Shown: positions 24,637 to 33,790, numbered from the stretch's first letter. The stretch: 64,000 nt of DNA from Fructobacillus papyrifericola (GCF_018437235.1 NZ_JAAMFJ010000002.1:186001-250000), one strand, 5' to 3'. Numbers and translations: made by a program. Notes: generated by a model not told the origin, from the sequence alone.

Positions 24637-25431
24637 TTATTTCAGCAAATGGCGACGGATGGTCCCGGACAACCAGTCAATGGCGGTCACCATCACGACG
24701 ATTCCAATCAAGATGATGCCGACCCGTGACCAGGAACGCGTTGAGAGCGCAAAAATCAGGGGTGCACCGACTCCGCCGGCCCCAACGATTCCAAGAATCG
24801 AAGCGGAACGGACCGCGATTTCAAAGCGGTAGAGGGTGAAGTTAATGAATTCCGGCAAAACCGATGGCAAAGTCGCCCAGGAAAGGGCGTCCAAAAGGTT
24901 CCCGCCGGCCGCCACAATCGCTTCTTCCGGGCCCCGGTCGATGTTTTCAATTGCCTCGGAAAAGAGCTTCCCCATCATGCCAATCGAGTGCAAGCCCATG
25001 GCCAAGACACCGGCAAAGGCGCCGGGACCAACGGCTTTAATGAACATAATCGCCAAGACCAGCTCCGGGAATACCCGAATCACGGTCAGGACGAACTTAC
25101 CGGACGTTGACCGAAGGGAAAACTTCTTGGTCGTGTGGGCCGCCCAAAAGGCGAAGGGAACGGCAATGAAGGAGGAAATAATCGTCCCCAGAAAGGCAAT
25201 CGCCAGCGTCTCCAAAAGAGCGGAGAGCAAATCCTCACCGTGGCCAGAATAGACATAGGACCAATCGGGATGGAAGAGTCCGGAGAAAATCGAGCCAAGA
25301 ATCTGGCCAGCAGAATCCTTAACGCCAGCAAACTGCAGGCCAGAAAAGGCCCAGACAATGACAATCAAGACGATTGCGGCAATCAGCCAGGGGCGACTTT
25401 GTTGGTAGAAAGAACGTTTTTTAACCATCAT
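24637..25431 (-). CDS. phnE: Phosphonate-type ABC transporter permease (second PhnE)
   Basis: 264 aa with about six membrane segments. The EAA loop reads EAIENIDRGPEEAIVAAGGNLLDALSWATLP, the interaction site with the ATPase, and the C-terminal VGAGGVGAPL is typical of PhnE. It overlaps the preceding permease by four bases, so the two form the heterodimeric membrane part of a PhnCDE-type importer for phosphonate, phosphite or related esters. The exact substrate cannot be read from the sequence. Confidence 0.9.
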   Translation of the reverse strand: MMVKKRSFYQQSRPWLIAAIVLIVIVWAFSGLQFAGVKDSAGQILGSIFSGLFHPDWSYVYSGHGEDLLSALLETLAIAFLGTIISSFIAVPFAFWAAHTTKKFSLRSTSGKFVLTVIRVFPELVLAIMFIKAVGPGAFAGVLAMGLHSIGMMGKLFSEAIENIDRGPEEAIVAAGGNLLDALSWATLPSVLPEFINFTLYRFEIAVRSASILGIVGAGGVGAPLIFALSTRSWSRVGIILIGIVVMVTAIDWLSGTIRRHLLK

Positions 25432-26213
25432 GACAAGGCCTCCCGGAGCTTATTCGACAGGGCATCAACGAAAACTACCACGACTAAAATGGCCAAAATA
25501 ACGATCGACGTCCGGTCATAGCGGAACATCTCAAGTGTCGTGTTCAAGTAAAGCCCAATTCCACCGGCTCCCAGATAGCCAAGAACGGCCGAAGAACGCA
25601 CGTTGATTTCCAATGTATAGAGGAAAAAGGACAGGTACTGGTTCAAAACCTGAGGAATCACGGCAAAGACCACGACCTGGCTTTGCTTACCACCAGCAGC
25701 ACGCATGGCTTCAATCGGCCCCTGATCGACCGTTTCAATGGCTTCGTACAGCAGCTTAAACATCATCCCAAAAGAGAAGACGGACAGAGCGCAAACACCA
25801 GACAGGGCACCGATTCCAACAACGGCCACAAAGAGTGCGGCTAGAAGCATTTCCGGGATTGAACGAATCAGGTTCATGATAAAGCGGATGATCCCGCGAA
25901 CAAAGCCGTTTTTAACAATGTTGGAAGCGGACAGCAGGGCAAAGGGAATGGCGGCCACACAGCCAATTAAAGTCCCGACAATGGCCATTTGAATGGTTTG
26001 CACCAGCGGTGTCAAAATGTCTGGCAAATAAGACCAGTCCGGATTGGCCATCTTCACCCAGAGATCAAAGAATTGATCGGCTGAAAAGTCCTGCCCAACC
26101 CCGGCCGCCTGTGCCGATAAAATCACGGCAAAGACCAGGAGCAAAAAGATTGTAAAACCGACTAAATGCCACTCTTTGACAAAGGGTCGTTTTGGAATGG
26201 ACTCTTTCATCAC
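25428..26213 (-). CDS. phnE: Phosphonate-type ABC transporter permease (first PhnE)
   Basis: 261 aa, paralogue of the downstream permease, with the EAA loop [32 protein letters not shown] and the [12 protein letters not shown]-terminal motif. Stop and start codons overlap on both sides (ATGA type), so phnC, this gene and the next permease are translationally coupled. Confidence 0.9.
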   Translation of the reverse strand: MMKESIPKRPFVKEWHLVGFTIFLLLVFAVILSAQAAGVGQDFSADQFFDLWVKMANPDWSYLPDILTPLVQTIQMAIVGTLIGCVAAIPFALLSASNIVKNGFVRGIIRFIMNLIRSIPEMLLAALFVAVVGIGALSGVCALSVFSFGMMFKLLYEAIETVDQGPIEAMRAAGGKQSQVVVFAVIPQVLNQYLSFFLYTLEINVRSSAVLGYLGAGGIGLYLNTTLEMFRYDRTSIVILAILVVVVFVDALSNKLREALS

Positions 26214-27007
26214 GCTTCCTCCGCATCGTCTGCCGCATCGCTGCTGTCATCCCCAGCTTCTCGGTAAATTTCCTTAAAGTCCCGCTTGTCGACTTCTGCA
26301 ATTGGCTTGTCGTAGACGATTTGACCGTTCTTCAAGCCAACGATTCGGCTGGCGTACTTCAGGGCTAGGCCAATCGAGTGGACGTTCAAGATGATCGTCA
26401 TCCCGTCTTCTTCATTCAGCTTCTTCAAGTCGTTCATGACGACTTTGGTCGTTTTTGGATCCAAGCCTGATACCGGTTCATCAGCCAAAATCACGGAAGG
26501 TTCCTGCATCAGCGCACGGGCGATACCGACACGTTGCTGCTGGCCACCGGAAAGGTCACGGGCCTTGACGTAGTACTTATCCAAGAGGTTGACCCGGTCC
26601 AGGTTGGCCGCAGCCAATTCCTGATCTTCTTTGGTAAAAAGGCCCAAGGCCCCCTTCCAGGCTGGGTAGTAGCCAACCCGGCCGGACATAACGTTTCGGT
26701 AAACCGAAGAGGTCTTCACGAGGTTGTAGTTTTGAAAAATCATGGCGGCCGAACGGCGGATTTTGTGGAGCTTGTCGCCACTGGCTTTGGTAATGTCTTG
26801 CCCGTCAATCAGGATTTGCCCTTCACTGACGTCATGCAAGCGGTTGATGGCCCGTAGCAAAGTCGACTTACCGGAACCTGACAGACCCACAATCATGACA
26901 AATTCGCCACGGTTAATCTTTAGGTTGATATCCTTCAAGCCGACTACCCCGTTTGGATAGACTTTTGAAACCTTCGTCAGTTCGATGTTTCCCTTATTTG
27001 CAGTCAT
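26210..27007 (-). CDS. phnC: Phosphonate-type ABC transporter ATP-binding protein
   Basis: 265 aa. Walker [11 protein letters not shown]-loop MIFQNYNL, signature [15 protein letters not shown], Walker B VILADEP and H-loop NVHSIGLA are intact. PhnC-like features are the long insertion after the Q-loop ([12 protein letters not shown]) and the acidic tail. No phnD binding-protein gene accompanies it in this window, which is unusual for this system. Confidence 0.93.
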   Translation of the reverse strand: MTANKGNIELTKVSKVYPNGVVGLKDINLKINRGEFVMIVGLSGSGKSTLLRAINRLHDVSEGQILIDGQDITKASGDKLHKIRRSAAMIFQNYNLVKTSSVYRNVMSGRVGYYPAWKGALGLFTKEDQELAAANLDRVNLLDKYYVKARDLSGGQQQRVGIARALMQEPSVILADEPVSGLDPKTTKVVMNDLKKLNEEDGMTIILNVHSIGLALKYASRIVGLKNGQIVYDKPIAEVDKRDFKEIYREAGDDSSDAADDAEEA

Positions 27008-27039
27008 ACTGTCCTCTTCACTAGTGATTGCGTCCGTCC

Positions 27040-27058
27040 AACGCTTAGTCGAAGCGTT
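27040..27058 (-). promoter_or_regulatory. Stem-loop in the phnC 5' leader
   Basis: AACGCTT-N5-AAGCGTT close to phnC. The rest of the intergenic stretch 27008-27316 is AT-rich with inverted copies of AACGATAAA (27099-27107) and TTTATCGTT (27147-27155), and the terminator at 27280-27306. No gene is seen. Confidence 0.45.
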
Positions 27059-27279
27059 AAATTCCGACCAGTCATCATTTTTTCAATTATTAACAGAAAA
27101 CGATAAAGAACATTCGTTTTTAATCGAATTAAACTATAAATATCATTTTATCGTTCGTCTTAATTAAATTATCGCTTATTTCCTGTCATTCAACAAGAAG
27201 CTTTGTTCCTTTTTTCAGCACTAGGCCCGAACGTTTTAATCAATAAAAAGAAAACAAAGCAAAATCCCGAACTTTGCAC

Positions 27280-27306
27280 AAAAAAACAGAACCCTTAGGT
27301 TCTGTC
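27280..27306 (-). terminator. Terminator of the 27317-27958 gene
   Basis: ACAGAACC-CTTA-GGTTCTGT followed on the minus strand by seven T. Confidence 0.85.
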
Positions 27307-27316
27307 TAACTTTCAA

Positions 27317-27958
27317 TCAATTCTTTTTCAATGGCACACCGTAGCGGGAAAGCAAGGAGGCTAAGTAGGCCGCCGGACTCTGTCCCAGCAATTCATTTTC
27401 CTGCTTTGACAGGGTCACGTTGGCAAAGTCCTGCTCTGCCATGCCATCAAAGTGAATGGCAAAGGTTTGGCTGTAATCCGATTCAAACTTTGTAAAGTAA
27501 GTGCTAATGTCTGAAAAAGAGGCTCGTAGATAGCCTGACTTTTGCTCACCATCTGTAACCAACAGCAGCTCCTGGCCGGCCTGATCGATCCAGAGACCAT
27601 CCCCAAGGTTTAAGGCCTTCTTTTCTTCAAAGTCAGCCTGCACCCGTTCCAGCGAGCGGCTGTGTACCTTGTTTGGCGCATGGGACGCAGTTTTCTGTGA
27701 GTCCTCGTTAACGTCCCGAGGCCCCGCAGTAGCTTGCTGAAAGGCCTGGTCAACCCTGTCCGTTCGCTGTCGACGGCGGTAGTAAGAAATCCCCCAGATG
27801 ATGGCAATGATAATCAAGATTGGGATGATGTGGGTGAAGAGGAAGAGCACAATCAGGAGTAGGAGTAGCCAAAAAAGAATCGTTGGCATCCAAGTCAAAA
27901 ACAAAAAGCAAAACGCAATGGCGAAAATGCAGAGAATAATTAATGAAAAGAGAAACAT
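27317..27958 (-). CDS. Membrane protein of unknown function
   Basis: 213 aa. Two very hydrophobic segments occupy about residues 1-55, followed by an Arg-rich stop-transfer YYRRRQR, a charged linker, and a soluble C-terminal domain of about 110 residues. I do not recognise the domain. It is a single gene with its own terminator; the two hydrophobic helices suggest the C-terminal domain is cytoplasmic. Confidence 0.75.
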   Translation of the reverse strand: MFLFSLIILCIFAIAFCFLFLTWMPTILFWLLLLLIVLFLFTHIIPILIIIAIIWGISYYRRRQRTDRVDQAFQQATAGPRDVNEDSQKTASHAPNKVHSRSLERVQADFEEKKALNLGDGLWIDQAGQELLLVTDGEQKSGYLRASFSDISTYFTKFESDYSQTFAIHFDGMAEQDFANVTLSKQENELLGQSPAAYLASLLSRYGVPLKKN

Positions 27959-28173
27959 TTACGACCGACCTTTCTTCTATTGCTGGATAGTGTACCACTT
28001 TTGACAGGCAATTAGGAAGCAATTTTTAAAAAGAAAACGGTGGTGGAATCGATTTATATCGATAAGGATAAAAGTGCTGTTACAGGAACGTAAGTTAGAT
28101 ATTTTTCAAACTATGCTAGTATGTTAATTATAGGGCTGATGAATAAAATTGGGAGCAATATAAAGGTACAGGA

Positions 28174-28869
28174 ATGAAAAAACTATACTACGCAACCGTA
28201 TTTACATTCGCTATCGTATCTGTTGCTTTAGCCGGACTAGATATTGGCGAACTAATATCAATCAACAAAGAACCCTATTTTTTAATTGATAAGTTCATCT
28301 TGTTATTCTTCTGGATTGATTACATCGCAAGATTAACCAGGTCAAAAAATAAGTGGCAGTTCGTTAAGTCAAACGTTTTCGACCTGTTAGCAATTATTCC
28401 CTTTGATTCGGTATTTTCGATGTTCCGAATCGCTCGAACAATTCGCCTTTTAAAGTTGTTGAAGTTTGTCCGTATTGTTGGATTCGCTGGACGATTCAAG
28501 CGAAACGTGGCTAAGTTCATCAATACAAACGGATTCATCTATCTAATGTCCTTTGCGGTTGTGCTTATCTTAATGTCGGCAGGTGTCTATTCATTGGCCG
28601 AAAATGTTTCATATGGTAACGCCTTATGGTGGGCCATCGTAACGGCTACAACAGTCGGATATGGCGACATATCGCCCACTACTGCAATTGGCCGCGGTGT
28701 TGCTATTGTATTGATGTTTGTTGGTATCGGATTGATTGGAACGATAACCAGTACCGTGACATCATTCTTCACACAGCAACAGGCAGACAAATCAGACGAA
28801 GAACTAAATAAAAAACTTACCGAGATTAACGACAAGCTGGATAGGCTGGAAAGGAAGTTAGAAAAATAA
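28174..28869 (+). CDS. Voltage-gated-type potassium channel
   Basis: 231 aa. Four voltage-sensor-like helices are followed by a pore domain. The S4-like segment reads RIARTIRLLKLLKFVR with spaced arginines, and the selectivity filter is TTVGYGD, as in K+ channels. The C-terminal 30 residues form a charged coiled coil (LNKKLTEINDKLDRLERK) that probably mediates tetramerisation. Codon use is more A/T-rich than in flanking genes, suggesting acquisition or different constraint. It is followed without gap by a small membrane protein. Confidence 0.92.
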   Translation: MKKLYYATVFTFAIVSVALAGLDIGELISINKEPYFLIDKFILLFFWIDYIARLTRSKNKWQFVKSNVFDLLAIIPFDSVFSMFRIARTIRLLKLLKFVRIVGFAGRFKRNVAKFINTNGFIYLMSFAVVLILMSAGVYSLAENVSYGNALWWAIVTATTVGYGDISPTTAIGRGVAIVLMFVGIGLIGTITSTVTSFFTQQQADKSDEELNKKLTEINDKLDRLERKLEK

Positions 28870-29123
28870 TGGTATTTATTGGATTTACAGCGATTTTTAT
28901 AATTTTGTTTTGGATAACTTGGAAACTTTGGACGGAATGGATTCCATGGTTAATTATTTTGTACATCGCCGCGTTAGTTATATCGTTTATCGCTGATGTG
29001 TTTGGCGTATTGTTCAGCGTACCTGGTCTCGTTATTATTGCGATTGGATTAGGTGTTGGAATTCCGCTTGGATTATACGTTCAAAAGAAACAAAACGAAA
29101 AGAAACAGAGTAATAACAGCTAA
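28869..29123 (+). CDS. Small two-to-three-TM membrane protein
   Basis: 84 aa, almost entirely hydrophobic, rich in Trp and Ile, with a Lys/Gln/Asn tail. Its ATG shares a base with the channel stop (TAATG), so it is co-translated with the channel and may be an accessory subunit. No family recognised. A/T-rich codons as in the channel gene. Confidence 0.75.
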   Translation: MVFIGFTAIFIILFWITWKLWTEWIPWLIILYIAALVISFIADVFGVLFSVPGLVIIAIGLGVGIPLGLYVQKKQNEKKQSNNS

Positions 29124-29143
29124 GCCATTAGGCTTTTTTATTT
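29122..29143 (+). terminator. Short terminator after the channel pair
   Basis: AAGCC-ATTA-GGCTT followed by TTTT. Confidence 0.6.
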
Positions 29144-29200
29144 TGTCATCAAATTCCAGAAGAATCATTTATCTTCATTTTCTTAACTTTTCTTGCTATA

Positions 29201-29248
29201 AAAAAAGGTCCAACAGCAGTACTTACAAATACTGTTGTTGGCCTTTTT
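29201..29248 (-). terminator. tmRNA terminator
   Basis: Long imperfect stem (AAGG-CAACAACAGTA with TACTGCTGTTG-CCTT) then seven T on the minus strand. Confidence 0.85.
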
Positions 29249-29256
29249 ACCTGCTA

Positions 29257-29610
29257 TGGACCCGAGGGGAGTCGAACCCCTGTCCAAACCGCCCGCCACG
29301 CTAGCGTCTACATTCATAGGGCAATCATTGTTACCGCAACCAGAGCAGCCATTGTCCAGAACTTGACTCTGGCTGGGATCGAATTGATTTAAGGAACCTG
29401 GCGCCGACATCGTCAGGCACCCGAGCTAACCATTTATAAGAGCAAGATCACCATGTTAGCCTAACGATCATGCCCACGTATCACTGGTTTTTAGGCAGCG
29501 ACAGCGTAAGAGTTATTGTTTTTTGCAGTTAAATAGTCTGCCCGCTTTACGCCCGGATGGCGGAATGCAGCTAGCGCTCGTAACAGCCTGTCGAATTCCA
29601 AGACGAGCCC
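29257..29610 (-). ncRNA. ssrA: tmRNA
   Basis: Trans-translation RNA that frees stalled ribosomes, about 354 nt. The 5' end GGGCUCG pairs with 3' CGGGUCC to make the acceptor stem; the T-arm contains GGTTCGACTCC and the 5' domain GGAATTCGACAGG. The resume reading frame encodes AKNNNSYAVAA followed by TAA, a hydrophobic AA-ending degradation tag. After the discriminator A the DNA reads TAG, so the CCA end is not encoded. Confidence 0.95.
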
Positions 29611-29621
29611 AAAATAAAAGC

Positions 29622-29643
29622 GCTAAGGAGTGGTCTCCTTAGC
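29622..29643 (-). terminator. Hairpin with U-rich tail before mature tmRNA
   Basis: GCTAAGGAG-ACCA-CTCCTTAGC then GCTTTTATTTT on the minus strand. It can terminate the fatty-acid operon, but it lies downstream of the tmRNA -10 and so also inside the tmRNA precursor. Confidence 0.65.
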
Positions 29644-29646
29644 ACT

Positions 29647-29655
29647 ATTATAGCA
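29647..29655 (-). promoter_or_regulatory. tmRNA promoter (extended -10)
   Basis: TGCTATAAT on the minus strand with TTTAGT 17 bp upstream of the hexamer, between accA and ssrA. Confidence 0.7.
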
Positions 29656-29688
29656 AAGTCACTACGCTTACTAAAGCGCAATCACGAA

Positions 29689-30486
29689 TTAGAATTTACG
29701 GTAACGGGCCCGCCGTGCTTCAACCAGTTCACGTCCAGACATTTTCTGCATGGCTTTAAACTCTTGGTCGAGCTTGTTTTTCATGCCCTCAAAGATCTTG
29801 GCGTGGTGCCGTCCTTCTGGAATTACCAGGTCAATAACCTGCTTTTCTAACAAGTCGGCAGGGGTAATCCCCATGATGCCGGCCGCTTCGTCCGCCCGCT
29901 TGGCATCCTTCCACAAAATGGAGGCGAAGCCTTCGGGTGACAAAATCGAATAGGTGGCGTTTTCAAACATCCAAACCTGGTCGGCCGTGGCCAAGGCCAA
30001 GGCACCACCAGAACCACCCTCACCATAGATGATGGCAATCATTGGCACGGTCAACTTCATTGATTCGAGAATCGATTGGGCAATCGCTTCACCCTGTCCC
30101 TGGGCCTCGGCTTCCATTCCTGGAAAGGCGCCGGGGGTGTTAATCAGGGTAATGATTGGGCGATTAAACTTGGCCGCCTGCTTCATCAAGCGTTGGGCCT
30201 TTCGGTAACCCCATGGCTGTGGTGACCCGTTGCGCTTGGACAACTTATCGTTGATGTCCGTTCCCTTATCGATGGCAATGACGGTTACGGCCTGGTCCTT
30301 CAAGCGACCAATTCCACCAATGACAGAAGCGTCATCGGCCGACAAACGGTCCCCATGCAATTCGATAAAGTCGGAAACCAAGCCGTTGATTAATTCACGG
30401 GCCATGAAGCGATCCTCACGCGACTTTTTCACGACCTCGGCTGGGTTCACATCCTTTTTAAAGATGGTTTTGACAAACTCAAACAT
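29689..30486 (-). CDS. accA: Acetyl-CoA carboxylase carboxyltransferase subunit alpha
   Basis: 265 aa from the ATG at 30486, preceded by GGGGGAGG inside accD; a longer reading lacks a ribosome site. With AccD it transfers CO2 from carboxybiotin-AccB to acetyl-CoA, giving malonyl-CoA. The crotonase-like core is visible in LINTPGAFPGMEAEAQGQGEAIA and IYGEGGSGGALALATAD. It is shorter than enteric AccA, as usual in lactobacilli. Last gene of the fatty-acid operon; overlaps accD by eight bases. Confidence 0.96.
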   Translation of the reverse strand: MFEFVKTIFKKDVNPAEVVKKSREDRFMARELINGLVSDFIELHGDRLSADDASVIGGIGRLKDQAVTVIAIDKGTDINDKLSKRNGSPQPWGYRKAQRLMKQAAKFNRPIITLINTPGAFPGMEAEAQGQGEAIAQSILESMKLTVPMIAIIYGEGGSGGALALATADQVWMFENATYSILSPEGFASILWKDAKRADEAAGIMGITPADLLEKQVIDLVIPEGRHHAKIFEGMKNKLDQEFKAMQKMSGRELVEARRARYRKF

Positions 30487-31327
30487 CGGCAACCTCCCCC
30501 TGGTGCAAGGCAACAAGTTGGCCAATCACCTTCGTCAGTTCCTGACGGGGCACAATCTTGTCAACAAAACCGTTTTCCAAGAGCGTTTCCACCCGCTGAA
30601 AGTCCTTTGGCAACTTTTCGTGAATCGTCGATTCAATCACACGAGCGCCGGCAAAGCCGACCAAGGCGTGTGGTTCGGCAAGGGTAATGTCCCCCTGCAT
30701 GGCAAAGGAAGCGGTAACGCCACCGGTCGTTGGGTCGGTCAAGACAACCAGGTACAACAAGCCGGCTTCTTGGTGGGCAGCGACTGCCCCAGAAACCTTG
30801 GCCATCTGCATGAGGGAGTTAATCCCCTCCTGCATTCTGGCACCACCAGAAGCGGTAAAGAGCACGACCGGTAAGCGGTGTGCGGTGGCGTATTCAAAGA
30901 GTCGGGTGATCTTTTCACCGGTCTTTGAACCAAGGGAACCCATCATGAAGTATGAATCCATGATACCCAATGCCACTGCCTGGCCGTCAATCTTGCCCGT
31001 TCCAGTCAAAACAGACTCGTTCATATCCGTTTGCTTCTTGGCCCGGTCGAGCTTGCCCTGGTAACCAGGAAAGTCCGTCTGATCAATGGTCAAATCCGCA
31101 TCAAACTCGGTAAAGTCCGTCGCGAAAAGGGCAACGCGTTCACGGGCTTGGAGGCGGAAACCATAGTCACAGTTTGGACAAACGCGAAAGTCCCCGAGCT
31201 GCTTGTTGTAAATCTGCGTGCCACAGTATGGGCAGGCCAAAAAGAGCCCGTCAGGAATCCGGTCGCGAACGGCGTCCGTGACTTTAATCTTATTATTTTC
31301 GGTTTTATTCGAAGAAAACAAATCCAT
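30479..31327 (-). CDS. accD: Acetyl-CoA carboxylase carboxyltransferase subunit beta
   Basis: 282 aa from ATG at 31327. An N-terminal zinc ribbon, CPYCGTQ and CPNCDYG, is followed by the carboxyltransferase core with LFTASGGARMQEGI and DPTTGGVTASFA. The start is the weak point: GAGAGGAG is about 18 bases upstream, and an alternative TTG at 31366 would add 13 residues. MDLFSSNK fits the family N-terminus better. It lies 56 bases after accC. Confidence 0.94.
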   Translation of the reverse strand: MDLFSSNKTENNKIKVTDAVRDRIPDGLFLACPYCGTQIYNKQLGDFRVCPNCDYGFRLQARERVALFATDFTEFDADLTIDQTDFPGYQGKLDRAKKQTDMNESVLTGTGKIDGQAVALGIMDSYFMMGSLGSKTGEKITRLFEYATAHRLPVVLFTASGGARMQEGINSLMQMAKVSGAVAAHQEAGLLYLVVLTDPTTGGVTASFAMQGDITLAEPHALVGFAGARVIESTIHEKLPKDFQRVETLLENGFVDKIVPRQELTKVIGQLVALHQGEVADV

Positions 31328-31383
31328 ATTGTTTGGGCCAAGCCCGCTCCTCTCATTTACTGGCAATCCTGCCTGAAAAGAAA

Positions 31384-32772
31384 TTATTCAGCAGCTTCTT
31401 CTTTTTCTGCCTGGGCTGCTTCCCACTTTGGCATGAAGACGTTTTCCAAGTACTTGGTTGTCACTTCGTCATTCAAGACCCCTTGGTCTTTCAGAATTTC
31501 TAACTGGAAATCCTGGGAAGTGGAGACACCGGAAACCGTGGTTTCTTCAATCATCCGTGACAACTTGGCGATGGCCTCTTCACGGGTATCATCGTGGGCA
31601 ATCAACTTGGCAATCATGGAATCGTAGAAGGGCTGAATCATGTCGCCTGAGTACAGGGCTGAGTCGATTCGTACCCCAGGTCCGCCGGTTGGCAAGAAGA
31701 CAAAGTCGACTTTTCCAGCAGATGGGGCGAAGTTGGCGTCGGAACGTTCAGCGGTCAAACGCATTTCAATGGCGTGGCCCTTAATCTGAACGTCTGCTTG
31801 CGTCAACGGCAGCTTTTCACCAGCCGCAACTAAGACCTGCAAGCGGACCAAGTCGAGGCCCGTGACCATTTCGGTCACGGGGTGCTCCACCTGAATACGG
31901 GTGTTCATTTCCATGAAGTAGAAGTTACCTTCTTGGTCCTGCAAGAACTCGATGGTTCCCGTGTTTTCGTAATCAATGGCGTTGACGGCCTTGGTCACGA
32001 CATCAATCATGTCAGCCCGGTTTTCAGGCGTCATTGATGAAGCCGGTGATTCTTCCATCACCTTTTGGTTACGACGCTGCAAGGAACAGTTTCGTTCCGG
32101 GAAACAAACGACGTTGCCGAATTGGTCACGGATAACCTGCATCTCGATGTGCCGGCAGTCGAGCATGACTTTTTCGATGTACATGTGGTGGTCGCCGTAG
32201 TTAATCTCAGCTTCGGCCTGGGCGTTTTCGAAGTTTTCCTTCAATTCCTCAGGCTTGTAAATGAAGCGCATTCCCTTACCACCACCACCAGCAGCGGCCT
32301 TCAACAAAACCGGGTAACCGATTTCATCGGCCACTTCCCGGGCCTCGTCGACCGTGTGAATGTAGCCAAGCGAACCAGGAATAACTGGCACGTCGGCCTT
32401 ACGCATTTCATTTCGGGCGTGTTCCTTGTTTCCCATCAAATCGATGGTTTCAGGACGGGGGCCAATCCACTTGATGCCAACATCGCCAACCATTTCGGCA
32501 AAGAGATCGTTTTCAGACAGGAAGCCATAACCGGGATGAATGGCTTCAGACCCGGTCAAAACGGCCGCTGAAATGACGTTCTTCATGTTGATGTAGGAAT
32601 CCTGTGGCTTGGGTCCCCCAACACAGATCGCTTCATCAGCGATTTGCACGTGGAGGGCGTTTTGATCAGCCGTTGAGTAAATGGCCACCGTTTGGATGCC
32701 CATTTCCTTCAAGGTGCGGATAATTCGAACCGCGACTTCACCACGGTTGGCTACCAATACTTTTTTGAACAT
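31384..32772 (-). CDS. accC: Biotin carboxylase, acetyl-CoA carboxylase subunit
   Basis: 462 aa from the ATG at 32772 with TTGGAG seven bases upstream; an in-frame TTG lies within that ribosome site. ATP-grasp enzyme carboxylating biotin on AccB. Motifs: LVANRGEVAVRIIRT, the glycine loop KAAAGGGGKGMRF, ERNCSLQRRNQKVMEE, EFLQDQEGNFYFMEMNTRIQVEHPVTE. It begins one base after the fabZ stop. Confidence 0.97.
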   Translation of the reverse strand: MFKKVLVANRGEVAVRIIRTLKEMGIQTVAIYSTADQNALHVQIADEAICVGGPKPQDSYINMKNVISAAVLTGSEAIHPGYGFLSENDLFAEMVGDVGIKWIGPRPETIDLMGNKEHARNEMRKADVPVIPGSLGYIHTVDEAREVADEIGYPVLLKAAAGGGGKGMRFIYKPEELKENFENAQAEAEINYGDHHMYIEKVMLDCRHIEMQVIRDQFGNVVCFPERNCSLQRRNQKVMEESPASSMTPENRADMIDVVTKAVNAIDYENTGTIEFLQDQEGNFYFMEMNTRIQVEHPVTEMVTGLDLVRLQVLVAAGEKLPLTQADVQIKGHAIEMRLTAERSDANFAPSAGKVDFVFLPTGGPGVRIDSALYSGDMIQPFYDSMIAKLIAHDDTREEAIAKLSRMIEETTVSGVSTSQDFQLEILKDQGVLNDEVTTKYLENVFMPKWEAAQAEKEEAAE

Positions 32773-32773
32773 T

Positions 32774-33205
32774 TTATTCTCCAATAATAAAGGTCAATTC
32801 GGCCGTCGTTGCCTTCTTTCCGTTTACCCAGGCAATGCCCTTACCGGACCCAACAGGGCCACGCAAGCGATCCAAGGTCACTTCGAGCTTGACCTGGTCA
32901 CCGGGGCGAACCATCTTACGGTAGCGGGCCTTCTTGATGCCACCAAAGTAAGCGGTCTTCCCCTTAAATTCAGGCATTGAAAGCAGGGCAACGGCACCAC
33001 ACTGAGCCAGTGCTTCAACTGTCAAAGCGCCTGGGAAAGTTGGGTTTCCAGGAAAGTGACCCTGGAAGATTTCTTCGTTGATTGAAATGTTCTTAATGGC
33101 GACACACTTTTCACCAGGAACGAGTTCTTCAACCGTGTCCAACATGAGCATTGGGTAACGGTGGGGTAGAATTTCTTGAATTTCTTGGGCGTTCATTAAA
33201 GACAT
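32774..33205 (-). CDS. fabZ: (3R)-hydroxyacyl-ACP dehydratase FabZ
   Basis: 143 aa hotdog-fold dehydratase. LPHRYPMLMLDTV, the catalytic His of FQGHFPGNPTFPG and the Glu of VEALAQ are present. HRYP marks it as the standard FabZ, unlike the NRYP paralogue at 39604-40047. AGGAGAG precedes the ATG. Between accB and this gene are 89 bases without a gene. Confidence 0.95.
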   Translation of the reverse strand: MSLMNAQEIQEILPHRYPMLMLDTVEELVPGEKCVAIKNISINEEIFQGHFPGNPTFPGALTVEALAQCGAVALLSMPEFKGKTAYFGGIKKARYRKMVRPGDQVKLEVTLDRLRGPVGSGKGIAWVNGKKATTAELTFIIGE

Positions 33206-33294
33206 TTTTACTCTCCTTTTGTCCCTATGTACGCCCCTTACTTCTTTGACAAAGCAGGGGGCCTGTACGGATTAAATCCGTTAATCAATTAATC

Positions 33295-33777
33295 TTAGTC
33301 CGTTGTCACACGGTAAAGTGGCTTGTCGTAATCGACCACTTCTTCGTTTTCAACCAGAATTTCGGCAATTGTACCGGAAACATCGGCCTTGATTTCCGTC
33401 ATCAACTTCATCGCTTCGATGATGGCAACCGTTTCACCCTTTTCGACGTGATCGCCCACGTTCTTAAAGTCGGGTTCGTCTGGCTTTGGCTTCAAGTAAA
33501 CCGTTCCAACCATTGGCGCCTTGATTTCCTTACCGGCGGCAGGAGCGGCTGGCGCAGCGGCTTCAGCAGGCGTTGTGGCAGCGGCTGGTGCGCTGGCGCT
33601 AGCAGCCTGAACGGGTGCACTTGCTTGAGCCGGTGCCGCAGCGGCAACTGGTGCCGCCACCTGCTCGTTTTTTGAGAGGTGCAGTGAAAAGTCACCATCT
33701 TGAATTGCAATGTCTCTCAGTGACGACTTTTCCAAGTCGGCCATCAATTCACGAATTTCTTTGACGTTCAAATTCAT
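33295..33777 (-). CDS. accB: Biotin carboxyl carrier protein
   Basis: 160 aa. A short N-terminal helix region, an Ala/Pro-rich flexible linker (about residues 41-82), and a biotinyl domain with biotinylated Lys124 in EAMKLM. It carries carboxybiotin between AccC and AccDA. AAGGGGAG ribosome site. Confidence 0.96.
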   Translation of the reverse strand: MNLNVKEIRELMADLEKSSLRDIAIQDGDFSLHLSKNEQVAAPVAAAAPAQASAPVQAASASAPAAATTPAEAAAPAAPAAGKEIKAPMVGTVYLKPKPDEPDFKNVGDHVEKGETVAIIEAMKLMTEIKADVSGTIAEILVENEEVVDYDKPLYRVTTD

Positions 33778-33790
33778 CGGTGCACTCCCC

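Noticed and set aside
28048-28063. ATCGAT-TTAT-ATCGAT repeat upstream of the channel gene
   Set aside because: Short, self-complementary words in AT-rich DNA; too weak to call an operator.
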